The notes below the pieces were generated by a model. It was not told the origin of the DNA and did no database searches. It was given only the letters and a program-made list of their open reading frames with translations. Below are positions 7,957 to 16,644 of a DNA stretch of 40,753 nt, one piece after another. A program made the translations under genes and the position numbers. Positions within the stretch are counted from its first letter, which is position 1, and each line of letters opens with the position of its first letter. Source of the stretch: an uncultured Bacteroidales bacterium (lineage in GTDB: Bacteria > Bacteroidota > Bacteroidia > Bacteroidales > Muribaculaceae); NCBI GenBank assembly GCA_949123685.1, contig CASBHZ010000018.1:1-40753 (forward strand). Reading direction: 5' to 3'.

Positions 7957-8856
7957 TTGAAAGAACCGACACTAATAGTCATCACAGGGCCGACAGCTTC
8001 AGGCAAGTCGGCCCTTGCTGTTGACCTTGCCAAACGTCTCGGCACAGAAATCATATCCGCCGACAGCCGGCAGATATACACAGGCATCCCCATTGTCACG
8101 GCAATGCCCACCCCAGAAGAGCGGGCAAGCGTGAAACATCATCTCATCGACATGCTTCCCCTTGAGGCATATTATAGTGCATCCCGTTTTGAAGAAGAAG
8201 CGTTGGCAATTGCGGAGCAACTGCTGGCACGGACCGGATCAGCGATCGTATGTGGAGGCTCGATGATGTATATCGATGCCCTCTGCAACGGCATCGATGA
8301 GCTACCTACCGTCCCCGAAGAGATTAGGCATAGCCTTGAAAAAGAATATAAAGAAAAGGGGGAAGAATGGCTACGGGAAGAATTAAGCCGGCTTGACCCT
8401 GAATACTACGAAAAAATAGACAAAAAAAATCTGAAACGGGTTTTCCACGCCGTAGAGATCATACGCACGGCAGGGAAGCCATATACTCAATTACGCACAG
8501 GAATCAAGAAAACGCGACCGTTCAAGATAAAGAAATACATGCTGGATCTTCCGCGCACTGTTTTATTCGACCGTATCAACCGGCGCGTAGAAGCCATGAT
8601 AGATGCCGGACTTGAAGATGAAGCGAGATCCGTTTATCACATGCGTCACCTAAACTCCCTCAACACCGTAGGACTCAAGGAAATGTTTGCATGGTTCGAC
8701 GGCACGATGGACCACCACTCGGCAATAGAGCGTATAAAGAAAAATACACGCGTCTACGCCAAGAAACAACTTACTTGGTGGGCGCGTGATAACGAGATCA
8801 TCAGATGCGACGCATCCGATCCTGACATTATAAACAAACTTATTCTTCCTGATTAG
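7957..8856 (+). CDS. miaA: tRNA dimethylallyltransferase
   Basis: MiaA transfers a dimethylallyl group from DMAPP to the N6 of A37 in tRNAs that read UNN codons. The P-loop GPTASGKS is at 11-18 and DSRQIY at 36-41, both diagnostic. The basic, Lys/Arg-rich C-terminal half holds the tRNA-binding region, and length (299 residues) is normal. The start is TTG at 7957; no ATG or GTG precedes the P-loop, so a non-ATG start is required. The 3' end overlaps the convergent YitT gene by 17 bp, with no room for a terminator between them. Confidence 0.96.
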   Translation: MKEPTLIVITGPTASGKSALAVDLAKRLGTEIISADSRQIYTGIPIVTAMPTPEERASVKHHLIDMLPLEAYYSASRFEEEALAIAEQLLARTGSAIVCGGSMMYIDALCNGIDELPTVPEEIRHSLEKEYKEKGEEWLREELSRLDPEYYEKIDKKNLKRVFHAVEIIRTAGKPYTQLRTGIKKTRPFKIKKYMLDLPRTVLFDRINRRVEAMIDAGLEDEARSVYHMRHLNSLNTVGLKEMFAWFDGTMDHHSAIERIKKNTRVYAKKQLTWWARDNEIIRCDASDPDIINKLILPD

Positions 8857-9853
8857 AACGGCGCACCGACTGTATCGGGCTCTGATTTTCGGGCAATGGA
8901 CCTGTAATAGCGGAATCGGCATGTTTCTGCTTCTTCATCTTGATTTTCACCTTATCAAACCCCTTGCCATAAACGCCATTGACAGCACCTTGCGTCACGA
9001 AAGCATCCTCGTCAATACTCTTGATGATTCTGAAAATAGTCACTGACTCAATCTTTCGGCACCACACCATCAGAATCTTCACATCATGCTTGGAATACCA
9101 GCCCTGTCCGTCAAGCACAGTCACGCCCCTATGTGCCTCCTTATTCACCCTGTCAGCAATCTCCTGCCATTTTTGCGAGAAAATAAAGAATTGCGTAGCC
9201 TGCCTGTTGGTGTTTATAATCATGTCGGTAACATATGAAACAATAAACGTCACCATGAAGCCATATACGATAGTCGGTATTCGCGCCTCTATACGCGCAT
9301 CCCAAGGTCCGTCAAACGGAAGGAGTATAGATGACGCCACAATCGACATGTCCACGAATATCATTGTCCGTCCTATGCTGACATTGCTTTTCTTTGCCAC
9401 CATTGCCGCCACGATATCCGTTCCGCCCGATGAGCCGTTATGAATAAACGTTGTTCCGATTCCAACTCCGCAAAGTATAGCGCCCAAAGCCACACTCACA
9501 ACCCGGTCCGGCACCAAGGCATGACCTATGCTCATAAAAATATTCTCGAAAACGCCGATACCGAGCGCAACGATAGTCACACCGAAAATAGTTCGCAAAA
9601 CAAAAGTCCTGCCCACTATCTTATAAGCGGCAGCCAACAGAAGAAGGTTGACCACATAAGAAGTGACAGCTACAGAAATGAGTCCATTAGTAGCGAAATA
9701 CACGAGTGTTCCCACACCGGCAACCCCGCCGATAACAATCTCATGAGGAAGGATAAAGGCACAAAAAGCAAACGCATAGGTAAGAAGTCCGAAGATTATA
9801 ACAACATAATCCTTGGCATTAGTCATGAGACTATTGTATTTATTACCGCCCAT
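8840..9853 (-). CDS. YitT family membrane protein (DUF161/DUF2179)
   Basis: This 337-residue membrane protein has about five or six transmembrane helices in residues 15-210, including the HNGSSGGTDIVA segment typical of the YitT family. A soluble domain of the DUF2179 type (about 215-300) follows, then a charged tail. The family is widespread and probably transports a small solute, but no substrate is settled. The C-terminal tail (about 300-337) is polar and is encoded partly over the miaA 3' end, where the two genes overlap by 17 bp tail to tail. Upstream, 9854-10084 holds only a small 7-bp hairpin (9933-9948) and the promoter of the next gene. Confidence 0.9.
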   Translation of the reverse strand: MGGNKYNSLMTNAKDYVVIIFGLLTYAFAFCAFILPHEIVIGGVAGVGTLVYFATNGLISVAVTSYVVNLLLLAAAYKIVGRTFVLRTIFGVTIVALGIGVFENIFMSIGHALVPDRVVSVALGAILCGVGIGTTFIHNGSSGGTDIVAAMVAKKSNVSIGRTMIFVDMSIVASSILLPFDGPWDARIEARIPTIVYGFMVTFIVSYVTDMIINTNRQATQFFIFSQKWQEIADRVNKEAHRGVTVLDGQGWYSKHDVKILMVWCRKIESVTIFRIIKSIDEDAFVTQGAVNGVYGKGFDKVKIKMKKQKHADSAITGPLPENQSPIQSVRRSNQEE

Positions 9854-10052
9854 TATTAAATTACTACAAAAAATGTTTCTTCTGATAATTAAAAACGATT
9901 TTAACTTTTTGAAATTGCTTAAGTAAGATTTACAATTCTTCAGAATTGCTATATAATGAAGTATTGAAAATTAGTTTAAACAACTTCTTTATGGCATATT
10001 TAAAATCGAACGCAAAATTACTCATTTTTTTCAATTATCAGAGGGATTTTTA

Positions 10053-10060
10053 TAAATTTG
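10053..10060 (+). promoter_or_regulatory. -7 box TAAATTTG of the barrel gene
   Basis: TAAATTTG is a full TAnnTTTG match. Transcription would start near 10066, giving a leader of about 20 nt before the ATG at 10085. Confidence 0.6.
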
Positions 10061-10084
10061 CAAACGGAATAAAATAAAAATAAT

Positions 10085-10810
10085 ATGAAACGCATCCCAA
10101 CACTCCTCTCTGTAATGGCTTTAACGTGTGGAACAATGAGCGCCACAGATTTCTTCTCCACAGAAACACCGGAACAGCTCTTCAATCTCGGTATCAAAAT
10201 TGGAGTCAACACATCAAACCGCACTGTCGGACAAGAAAACATGCAAGGATATAACGTGCAGGGATGGGGCACCGGAGTCGATCTCGGAGTCACAGCCGAC
10301 ATCAACATACGCAATTACCTAACTATCCAGCCGGGGGCATTCTTTGAATCGCGATCAAACACATATACGTTTATCAATATGGTCCCCGTATATGGTGCAC
10401 CCACTGACGAACTCATGACACAAGCCGGGACATTTAATTCATATGCCCTCACAATTCCCGTCTTAGGCTCTATCAGGTTCAACATAACCGATGACATACG
10501 CTGGAATATAGACTTCGGTCCATACGTATCATTGATGTTCGGATCAAAACTCAAGAACAAGGTCAACCATAATTCATTTGACAATGACGGCGTGCCGGCG
10601 GCCGGAGCTGAATTCAAGCAGAAAGCAGCTCCTGTTGACTTCGGTTTTAAGTTTGGCACAGGATTGCAAATACTTAGGCATTATTCAATAGGTGCCCATT
10701 ATATGGCAGGCGCAGTCCACGCATGGAAAGATGTAAAAGCCGACTTTGGCAAATATTCCTACGCAGGACGCACCAAAGCCTGGGTATTCACCATCGGATA
10801 TGACTTCTAA
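10085..10810 (+). CDS. outer membrane beta-barrel protein (PorT-like/OMP_b-brl_2 type)
   Basis: A signal peptide (about 1-20, MKRIPTLLSVMALTCGTMSA) is followed by a 220-residue domain of alternating polar and aromatic strands. It shows LGIKIGVNTSN, then repeated strand patterns such as YLTIQPGAFFES and IRWNIDFGPYVSLMFG, and ends in WVFTIGYDF with the terminal Phe expected of a barrel. It should be a small eight- to ten-strand outer membrane barrel. Family members range from PorT-like secretion components to plain structural OMPs, and the sequence does not decide between them. It is a single-gene unit, bounded by its own promoter and a strong hairpin. Confidence 0.85.
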   Translation: MKRIPTLLSVMALTCGTMSATDFFSTETPEQLFNLGIKIGVNTSNRTVGQENMQGYNVQGWGTGVDLGVTADINIRNYLTIQPGAFFESRSNTYTFINMVPVYGAPTDELMTQAGTFNSYALTIPVLGSIRFNITDDIRWNIDFGPYVSLMFGSKLKNKVNHNSFDNDGVPAAGAEFKQKAAPVDFGFKFGTGLQILRHYSIGAHYMAGAVHAWKDVKADFGKYSYAGRTKAWVFTIGYDF

Positions 10811-10845
10811 ATTTTTAATTCCGAAATCATAAACCGTTTAGTATA

Positions 10846-10881
10846 AAAGCGAAAGGCAGGATATCTCCCGCCTTTCGCTTT
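10846..10881 (+). terminator. terminator after the barrel gene
   Basis: A perfect 12-bp stem (AAAGCGAAAGGC, 10846-10857, with 10870-10881) with a 12-nt loop is followed by TATATTTGAT. It lies 35 nt past the stop and faces the convergent GNAT gene. Confidence 0.75.
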
Positions 10882-10898
10882 ATATTTGATTATAATAG

Positions 10899-10939
10899 CC
10901 TAAAACCTAACGCCTAAAACCTAACGCCTAAAGCCTAAC
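10899..10939 (-). repeat. heptad repeat (site A) overlapping the GNAT stop codon
   Basis: Six 7-bp units lie head to tail. On the plus strand they read CCTAAAA or CCTAACG variants; in the sense of the GNAT gene they read TTTTAGG, CGTTAGG and CTTTAGG. The last codons of the GNAT gene (V-R-L-stop, GTT AGG CTT TAG) are part of the array. Confidence 0.85.
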
Positions 10940-11464
10940 ATCATACACCTCCGTCAGCATTTCGCGCAGATCGCGTGTATCCCGGAGCTTAACATCGCCA
11001 TGGGTCATCAGCATCATCTCCACGCCACTCTGCTCCGCGCTATAGGGAGGCTGAACATAATTTATATCCTCGCGGAGTTTAAAACCGCAACGCTCATAAA
11101 ACCTTATCCGGCGTTCCGCCTCCGGAGTTTCAGGTTTCTCCACCTCAAGCAACACATCAGGACTAACCGTTTGGAAAAGATGGCTGAGCAACTTACGTCC
11201 TATATTTTTGCCCCGGTGCTCAGGCTCCACGGCAAAATGCTCCACATAAACAAAGCCCTCGAAAACCCAATAAGAAAGGAAACCGAGGAAATATCCGCCA
11301 CCATCATCAATGGCAAATGCATGAAACTTTCCACCCTTCTCCTTTACAAAATTTGCCACATGTTCGGCATTTTTATAAATACGCCTTTCATTCTCCGGAA
11401 AACTCTCATTATATAATTTCAAAAAAGCCGGATAATCTTTCTCATCTAAATTTCTAAATTCCAT
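10928..11464 (-). CDS. GNAT family N-acetyltransferase
   Basis: This 178-residue protein has the GNAT fold, transferring an acetyl group from acetyl-CoA to an unknown amine. The acetyl-CoA motif A is visible as HFAVEPEHRGKNIGRKLL (about 74-91, with R-G-K-N-I-G as the pyrophosphate loop), and a late FYERCGFKL matches motif B. The substrate cannot be told. It lies 4 bp after the SGNH gene stop and is probably in the same transcript. Its final codons and stop belong to a heptad repeat array, so the C-terminal VRL may be a recent addition. Confidence 0.9.
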   Translation of the reverse strand: MEFRNLDEKDYPAFLKLYNESFPENERRIYKNAEHVANFVKEKGGKFHAFAIDDGGGYFLGFLSYWVFEGFVYVEHFAVEPEHRGKNIGRKLLSHLFQTVSPDVLLEVEKPETPEAERRIRFYERCGFKLREDINYVQPPYSAEQSGVEMMLMTHGDVKLRDTRDLREMLTEVYDVRL

Positions 11465-11468
11465 AGTA

Positions 11469-12158
11469 TTATAAATTTTCCTTCATGCGTTTGTAAATAA
11501 AATCCTTTCCACGCGACATCTTGTCACCCTCCGGTTTGTTTATACCCGGCAACACCACTGCGGAATGCTCAGGCATCCAATTCACCACCGAATCCATCCA
11601 CTGCACCATGCCGGCACGTGTAGGATGCGGATTCTTCGCGCTCTGACGCGGAAGCTCCAGCTCATAACTGCGGAAAAAAGACTCTCCGCCTAATTCATCT
11701 TCGAGCCAATCATTGAGTTTCTTACCTTTGTCATGACCCGGCCATGACGGAGGTCCGACCCACAAAATAGGGCGTCCACCCGTAGCCGAACGGATATTCT
11801 CCACCGCTCCTTTAAGCTTCTGTTCAGGATTTTGCTCGAAAAGTTCATTCATTCCAAGACTTATAAACACGGCATCAGGGTCCTGATCATTCACGATCGA
11901 CTCGAATTGCGAAGAATCTCCCCATTTGGTAATTGTAGATCCATCCCAGACTATAGTTGCCACCTCGAAACCATTCCTTTCGCCATAAGCGTTGAGACGT
12001 TCAGATAGCCAGCCGGTCATTGAATCCCCAACGAAAAGCACCTTCCTCACAGGTCTGCGGGAATCCGGAGCCGAACTGATTAAGAATGCTGCAGCCTGAA
12101 TAATGACGGCACATACGACCGTATAATATAAAACAGGAAGTATCTTTATCCTTTTCAT
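11469..12158 (-). CDS. SGNH/GDSL-type hydrolase, membrane anchored (DUF459-like)
   Basis: The protein has the SGNH esterase blocks: block I FVGDSMTGW with the nucleophile Ser, a Gly/Asn block SLGMNELFE, and the C-terminal NPHPTRAGM supplying the catalytic His. DUF459 proteins have a similar layout and may modify cell-envelope glycans; the true substrate is unknown. I chose the ATG at 12158 because it puts a basic start (MKRIK) directly before the hydrophobic segment LPVLYYTVVCAVIIQAAAFL, a normal signal anchor. The ATG at 12194 would add 12 residues and lies at the edge of a large palindrome. It is the first gene of a pair with the GNAT gene. Confidence 0.85.
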   Translation of the reverse strand: MKRIKILPVLYYTVVCAVIIQAAAFLISSAPDSRRPVRKVLFVGDSMTGWLSERLNAYGERNGFEVATIVWDGSTITKWGDSSQFESIVNDQDPDAVFISLGMNELFEQNPEQKLKGAVENIRSATGGRPILWVGPPSWPGHDKGKKLNDWLEDELGGESFFRSYELELPRQSAKNPHPTRAGMVQWMDSVVNWMPEHSAVVLPGINKPEGDKMSRGKDFIYKRMKENL

Positions 12159-12194
12159 AAATAATGAATCATATAATTTAAGTATGACTCGCAA

Positions 12195-12324
12195 ATTAGT
12201 TAATGCATATTTTTAGCGGATTTTCGAGGGATTTAAGTGAGTTCAGGAAGGAGCAATGCGTGCATTGTGACTGATGGAACTCGCTTAAATCACCGGAAAG
12301 ACGCAAAAAGATGCATTGACTAAT
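12195..12324. repeat. 130-bp imperfect palindrome between SGNH gene and trpS
   Basis: Arm 12195-12244 and the reverse complement of 12277-12324 agree at about four of five positions. The outer ends (ATTAGT, AATGCAT) and the inner 15 bp (GATTTAAG...GAGTTC, one mismatch) are best conserved. The loop holds a second hairpin, CAATGC/GCATTG (12254-12267). It has no coding potential. It could be a small MITE-like element or a structured RNA. A second pair of 9-bp arms (12328-12336, 12361-12369) lies beside it. Confidence 0.75.
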
Positions 12325-12422
12325 CAATATATTAAATAATTTCGATGTCATACTTTCCTGTTTAATATAACAATAAATAGAGCAAAATTCTTATATTTTA
12401 GCAACAATAAAACTTTTTTTGT

Positions 12423-12430
12423 TAATTTTG
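12423..12430 (+). promoter_or_regulatory. -7 box TAATTTTG of trpS
   Basis: TAATTTTG is a full TAnnTTTG match preceded by a T-run. Transcription would start near 12436, giving a leader of about 15 nt. Confidence 0.6.
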
Positions 12431-12451
12431 TAAGAGCAAAAATACAGAAAA

Positions 12452-13516
12452 ATGAAAGAAAACAAAGATAAGAAAATAGTGCTGAGTGGCATCCGCGCCA
12501 CCGGCAATCTTCACCTTGGCAACTACTTCGGTGCTCTCTCTAAATTCGTGCGTATGCAGGATGATTACGACTGCCGTTATTTTGTTGCCGACCTGCATGC
12601 CCTCACCACTGCACCGGATCCAGATATTCTACATGAGAACGTAAAAAATATCCTTGCCGAATATCTTGCAGCAGGACTCGACCCTGAAAAGAACACAATC
12701 TACGTGCAAAGCGACGTTCCAGAGATATCGGAGATGTATCTCCTCATGAACATGCATGTAGGAATCGGAGAACTGATGCGCACTGCATCTTTCAAAGACA
12801 AGGCACGGAAAGCATTGGGCATAAACTCAGAAAGTGACGAAATAGAGAAAGAAATCATAGGCAATCAGACCAACCAACGTGTAAATGCCGGTCTTCTTAC
12901 CTACCCCACCCTAATGGCGGTAGACATACTTATCCATCATGCCGACTATGTGCCCGTGGGCAAAGACCAGGAGCAGCACCTCGAACTCACACGCCGTTTC
13001 GCACGCCGTTTCAATTCTTTCTACAAAACTGAATATTTCGGTGAACCGGTCAATTTCAACTTCGGCGGTGAAGCCGTTAAAGTGCCGGGACTCGACGGAT
13101 CCGGGAAGATGGGCAAGAGCGAAGGAAACTGCATATACCTTATAGATGATGAAAAGACGCTACGCAAGAAAGTAATGCGCGCCGTAACAGACGAAGGACC
13201 TCAGACTCCGGGATCAGAGATGAGCGAACCCATCAAGAATCTTTTCACACTCCTTGAACTTGTGTCCACCCCCGATGTGGTGACACATTTCCGCGATGCA
13301 TATGCAGATTGCTCCATACGTTACGGAGACCTCAAGAAACAGCTTGCCGAAGACATCCTCAAGGTTACACTTCCCATCCGCGAACGCATACTTGACATCC
13401 GCAACAACGAGGATTACCTCTCACGCGTGGTTCGAGAAGGCGCGGAACGCACACGTGAGTACGCGTCAAAGACCCTAAAAGACGTTCGGGAAATAATGGG
13501 GATAAGGAGGTTTTAG
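12452..13516 (+). CDS. trpS: tryptophanyl-tRNA synthetase
   Basis: This class I aminoacyl-tRNA synthetase charges tRNA-Trp. The HIGH signature is HLGN (21-24, in GNLHLGNYFG) and the KMSKS loop is KMGKS (about 218-222, in GKMGKSEGN). Rossmann fold residues 8-210 and a helical C-terminal domain complete it; 354 residues is slightly longer than the common 330, with an insertion near 115-140. The last three codons before the stop (AGG AGG TTT TAG) merge into a heptad repeat, so the terminal RF is encoded by the repeat. The SpmA-SpmB fusion gene follows 45 bp downstream. Confidence 0.97.
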   Translation: MKENKDKKIVLSGIRATGNLHLGNYFGALSKFVRMQDDYDCRYFVADLHALTTAPDPDILHENVKNILAEYLAAGLDPEKNTIYVQSDVPEISEMYLLMNMHVGIGELMRTASFKDKARKALGINSESDEIEKEIIGNQTNQRVNAGLLTYPTLMAVDILIHHADYVPVGKDQEQHLELTRRFARRFNSFYKTEYFGEPVNFNFGGEAVKVPGLDGSGKMGKSEGNCIYLIDDEKTLRKKVMRAVTDEGPQTPGSEMSEPIKNLFTLLELVSTPDVVTHFRDAYADCSIRYGDLKKQLAEDILKVTLPIRERILDIRNNEDYLSRVVREGAERTREYASKTLKDVREIMGIRRF

Positions 13517-13537
13517 GCTTTAGGTTTTAGGTTTTAG
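13508..13537 (+). repeat. heptad repeat (site B) overlapping the trpS stop codon
   Basis: Four units (AGGTTTT, AGGCTTT, AGGTTTT, AGGTTTT) and a partial fifth run head to tail in the sense of trpS. The TAG stop at 13514-13516 spans the junction of the first two units. Confidence 0.85.
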
Positions 13538-13561
13538 ACTATTCCATTAAGCATTCACCTG

Positions 13562-14788
13562 ATGGTACTCAACTGGATCTGGATATCGTTTTTCATTATC
13601 GCCTTCCTTATGGCTGCAGGACGCAGCCTTTGGGGAGGCGATCTGCAGGTATGGAGCGATATAATGAACGCCTCTTTCGATCAGGCGGCTTTCGCATTCG
13701 AGATCTCGCTGGGACTTACCGGAGTGCTCACTTTATGGTTGGGGATTATGAAGATCGGCGAACGGGCGGGAGTTGTTGAGTTTTTCGGGAGGCTCATAAG
13801 TCCCTTCTTCTCAAGGCTCTTTCCCGGCATTCCCAAAGGCCATCCTGCAATGGGCGCGATATTCATGAACATATCCGCCAATATGCTCGGACTTGACAAT
13901 GCCGCCACCCCGATGGGACTCAAAGCTATGCAGGAAATGCAGAACCTTAACGAAAAAAAAGACACAGCCACCGATGCCATGATCATGTTCCTGGTGCTCA
14001 ACAGCTCCGGACTCTGTCTGATACCGATCAGTATAATGATGTATCGCGCACAAGGCGGCGCAGCAAATCCCACAGACGTATTCATCCCTATACTCATAGC
14101 CACGGCAATCGCAACCATAGTGGGACTCACCGCACTATGTATCAGGCAGAAGATAAAGATGGATCGCGTGATCTGGGGATGGCTCGGGGCAATAGCGGTA
14201 ACAGTCGGGGCAATTACATATTTCTTCGCAAACCTTCCAGCCGACAAGGTTCAGCTATATAGCACTTTCGGAGCGAACCTCATCCTCTTCAGTGTCATAA
14301 TTGCCTTTATCCTCGCGGGGGTCAGACGCAAGCTCCGCGTATACGATATATTCATAGAAGGAGCAAAAGAGGGATTCAAGACAGCAGTCATGATAATCCC
14401 GTATCTTGTGGCAATACTTGTGGCAATAGGGATGTTCCGCGCATCCGGTGCCCTTGATATATTCACAGGATGGGTGCAGAGCCTTGTGGCTTGGCTCGGA
14501 TTCGACACCCAATGGGTCGGAGCCCTGCCAACCATGCTCATGAAACCGCTGAGCGGCAGCGGCAGTTGCGCCATGATGCTCGACGTGATGAAAACCAACG
14601 GGGCTGACGCCTTCGTCAGCAAACTGGCAGCTGCCGTCAGGGGTTCAACCGACACCACTTTCTATATCCTCGCAGTCTACTTCGGTTCTGTCGGGGTTTC
14701 CAAAACCCGCTATGCAGCCGGATATGCACTTCTTGCTGACATCACAGGTGCAATAGCGGCTATTGCCATTGCATACCTCTTCTTTTAA
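13562..14788 (+). CDS. SpmA-SpmB fusion, nucleoside-recognition (Gate) domain membrane protein
   Basis: This 408-residue membrane protein has about eight to ten helices and two Gate (nucleoside recognition) domains. The first half carries GAIFMNISANMLGLDNAATPMGLKAMQ, typical of SpmA. The second half carries PTMLMKPLSGSGSCAMM and a TDTTFYILAVYFGSVGVSKTRYA block, typical of SpmB. In Bacillus these are two spore-maturation proteins; in Bacteroidetes, which make no spores, they are commonly fused. The name therefore says little about its job here, which is probably transport or membrane related. It lies between trpS and the DUF6155 gene on one strand. Confidence 0.9.
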   Translation: MVLNWIWISFFIIAFLMAAGRSLWGGDLQVWSDIMNASFDQAAFAFEISLGLTGVLTLWLGIMKIGERAGVVEFFGRLISPFFSRLFPGIPKGHPAMGAIFMNISANMLGLDNAATPMGLKAMQEMQNLNEKKDTATDAMIMFLVLNSSGLCLIPISIMMYRAQGGAANPTDVFIPILIATAIATIVGLTALCIRQKIKMDRVIWGWLGAIAVTVGAITYFFANLPADKVQLYSTFGANLILFSVIIAFILAGVRRKLRVYDIFIEGAKEGFKTAVMIIPYLVAILVAIGMFRASGALDIFTGWVQSLVAWLGFDTQWVGALPTMLMKPLSGSGSCAMMLDVMKTNGADAFVSKLAAAVRGSTDTTFYILAVYFGSVGVSKTRYAAGYALLADITGAIAAIAIAYLFF

Positions 14789-14827
14789 CACCCCTTTAAG
14801 TTCCCACCATACTTATCCCCGAAAAAA

Positions 14828-15340
14828 ATGTCTAAAGCAACGTTAAAGAAAGCTCTCAATGAGATGGATAGAGATAGTCTTTCGGAGATAATCTGCGAAC
14901 TATATGATGCACGCCCGGAAGCCAAGGAATATCTTGAATTTTGGATAAATCCGGATGCCGACAAAGAACTTGACAAATACCGGCAAAAAATATTCAAACA
15001 GTTTTTCATTTCCGGATCAAAACCGAGGAAATCCCCCGTATTCAAGGAAATCAAGACATGCATCAAATATTTCACCACCCTTTGCATAGACCATGAAAAG
15101 ACTGCCGACCTTATGCTCTACACGCTCGATCTGTATCAATTATGGCTATCGGAACGCAAACGGATAATGAGCCATCAGACTCGCGTGGAGCGATTCATCA
15201 ATGACACGGCGGCATATATCGAAAGTCACAACCTCGAAGACAGGTATGAACTGAGGTTTAATCGGATACGCGAAGAGATGTCGGAGCTTTTCAAACGCGG
15301 AGAAGAGCCATTGCGCCAACGTTGGAAACACTGGTGGTGA
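14828..15340 (+). CDS. DUF6155 family protein
   Basis: This 170-residue, mostly helical, charged cytoplasmic protein begins MSKATLKKALNEMDRDSLSEIICELYDARPEAKEYLEFWINPD, which fits the DUF6155 family as I remember it. There is no signal peptide or membrane segment. The ending LRQRWKHWW is rich in Trp. No function is known. It follows the SpmA-SpmB gene by 39 bp and is probably cotranscribed. Confidence 0.75.
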   Translation: MSKATLKKALNEMDRDSLSEIICELYDARPEAKEYLEFWINPDADKELDKYRQKIFKQFFISGSKPRKSPVFKEIKTCIKYFTTLCIDHEKTADLMLYTLDLYQLWLSERKRIMSHQTRVERFINDTAAYIESHNLEDRYELRFNRIREEMSELFKRGEEPLRQRWKHWW

Positions 15341-15371
15341 CCATAACATGCCGAAAAACATATTAAAATTA

Positions 15372-15402
15372 TTTGCAGTTTTATTCCAATTTTCTAAATT
15401 TA
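15372..15402 (+). promoter_or_regulatory. promoter of ald (-33 TTTG, -7 TAAATTTA)
   Basis: TTTG at 15372-15375 and TAAATTTA at 15395-15402 (seven of eight matches to TAnnTTTG) are 19 nt apart, the expected Bacteroidetes spacing. The leader to the ATG at 15457 would be about 50 nt. Confidence 0.55.
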
Positions 15403-15456
15403 CCGCGCTGAAAACATAGAATTGTTTTCAATCCTTTAACCTAAATCCATACTACC

Positions 15457-16563
15457 ATGAAAATTGGAATCCCTAAAGAAATCAAAAACAATGAGAACAG
15501 AGTAGGCGCCACACCGGCGGGAGTGAAAGAGCTTATCGCACACGGACACGAAGTATTCGTTCAGCACACTGCCGGAGAAGGAAGCGGTTTTGCCGACGAA
15601 GAATATATCGCGGTAGGAGCTACCATACTCCCCACCATAGAAGATATTTATGCCACGGCAGGGATGATAATAAAGGTTAAGGAACCTATCAAACCTGAAT
15701 ATCCATTGATCCGCAAAGATCAGGTAGTATTCACATATTTCCATTTCGCATGCGACCGCGAACTCACCGAAGCCATGATGGCATCAGGAGCAGTGTGCAT
15801 CGCATATGAAACAGTAACCGACCGCGAACGCCGCCTTCCCCTGCTTGTCCCCATGAGCGAAGTTGCCGGAAGGATGTCAATTCAGGAAGGTGCCCGTTTC
15901 CTTGAAAAGCCTCAAGGTGGACGCGGCGTATTGCTTGGAGGCGTGCCAGGCGTAAAACCCGCCAAAGTCCTGGTTCTTGGAGCCGGAGTGGTAGGCAGGA
16001 ACGCAGCTCTTATGGCTGCCGGACTTGGAGCCGACGTTACAATCACCGACATATCCCTTCCCACTTTGAGACACTGTTCGGAAGTGATGCCCAAGAATGT
16101 AAAGACACTATTCTCATCCCGCCATAATATAGAACTTGAGCTACCCGATACTGATCTCGTGGTAGGATCGGTTCTTGTTCCGGGAGCAAAGGCTCCTCAC
16201 CTTGTGACTCGCGAAATGATTAAGCTGATGCGTCCCGGCTCTGTAATGGTAGATGTTGCCGTAGATCAGGGAGGATGTTTCGAGACCACCCACCCGACCA
16301 CCCACTCCGAACCGACATATGTTGTTGACGGCGTTATACAGTATGCAGTGGCAAACATACCGGGGGCAGTGCCGTATACCTCCACAATGGCACTAACCAA
16401 TGCAACCATGCCATATGCACTCCGTATTGCCGACCTCGGTTGGAAAGAGGCATGCCGCAAAGATCCGGGACTTGCAGAAGGTGTAAACATGGTTGACGGC
16501 AAGATAACATACAAGGCAGTTGCAGAAGCTTTCGACCTGCCATACTCTCCCCTGAGCATTTAA
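15457..16563 (+). CDS. ald: alanine dehydrogenase
   Basis: Ald interconverts L-alanine with pyruvate and ammonia using NAD. The N-terminus [20 protein letters not shown] is the family signature. IKVKEP (about 73-78) carries the pyruvate-binding Lys and FTYFHFA (about 91-97) the catalytic His. The NAD-binding Rossmann segment is [14 protein letters not shown] (about 171-184), and the length of 368 residues is standard. It is a single-gene unit with its own promoter and a strong hairpin after the stop. Confidence 0.96.
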   Translation: MKIGIPKEIKNNENRVGATPAGVKELIAHGHEVFVQHTAGEGSGFADEEYIAVGATILPTIEDIYATAGMIIKVKEPIKPEYPLIRKDQVVFTYFHFACDRELTEAMMASGAVCIAYETVTDRERRLPLLVPMSEVAGRMSIQEGARFLEKPQGGRGVLLGGVPGVKPAKVLVLGAGVVGRNAALMAAGLGADVTITDISLPTLRHCSEVMPKNVKTLFSSRHNIELELPDTDLVVGSVLVPGAKAPHLVTREMIKLMRPGSVMVDVAVDQGGCFETTHPTTHSEPTYVVDGVIQYAVANIPGAVPYTSTMALTNATMPYALRIADLGWKEACRKDPGLAEGVNMVDGKITYKAVAEAFDLPYSPLSI

Positions 16564-16583
16564 GACACTTTTGATATACAGCC

Positions 16584-16616
16584 GGAGGGGGTAGCGATCT
16601 GATCGCTACCCCCTCC
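16584..16616 (+). terminator. 16-bp perfect hairpin between ald and the porin gene
   Basis: Arms 16584-16599 and 16601-16616 pair perfectly with a single central base, so the real loop is a few bases longer. It is very G/C rich (GGAGGGGGTAGC) but has no U-tract on either strand. It probably ends or blocks both convergent transcripts. Confidence 0.65.
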
Positions 16617-16644
16617 TATCATTGAGACCTTAATAAAAGAATAC

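Noticed and set aside
9933..9948. 7-bp hairpin CAATTCT/AGAATTG as a terminator
   Set aside because: It is AT-rich with a 2-nt loop, has no U-tract and does not follow a gene end.
10899..10939. CCTAAAA/CCTAACG array as a CRISPR or telomere-like array
   Set aside because: Units are 7 bp without spacers, there are no cas genes, and the replicon is bacterial with the arrays inside the contig.
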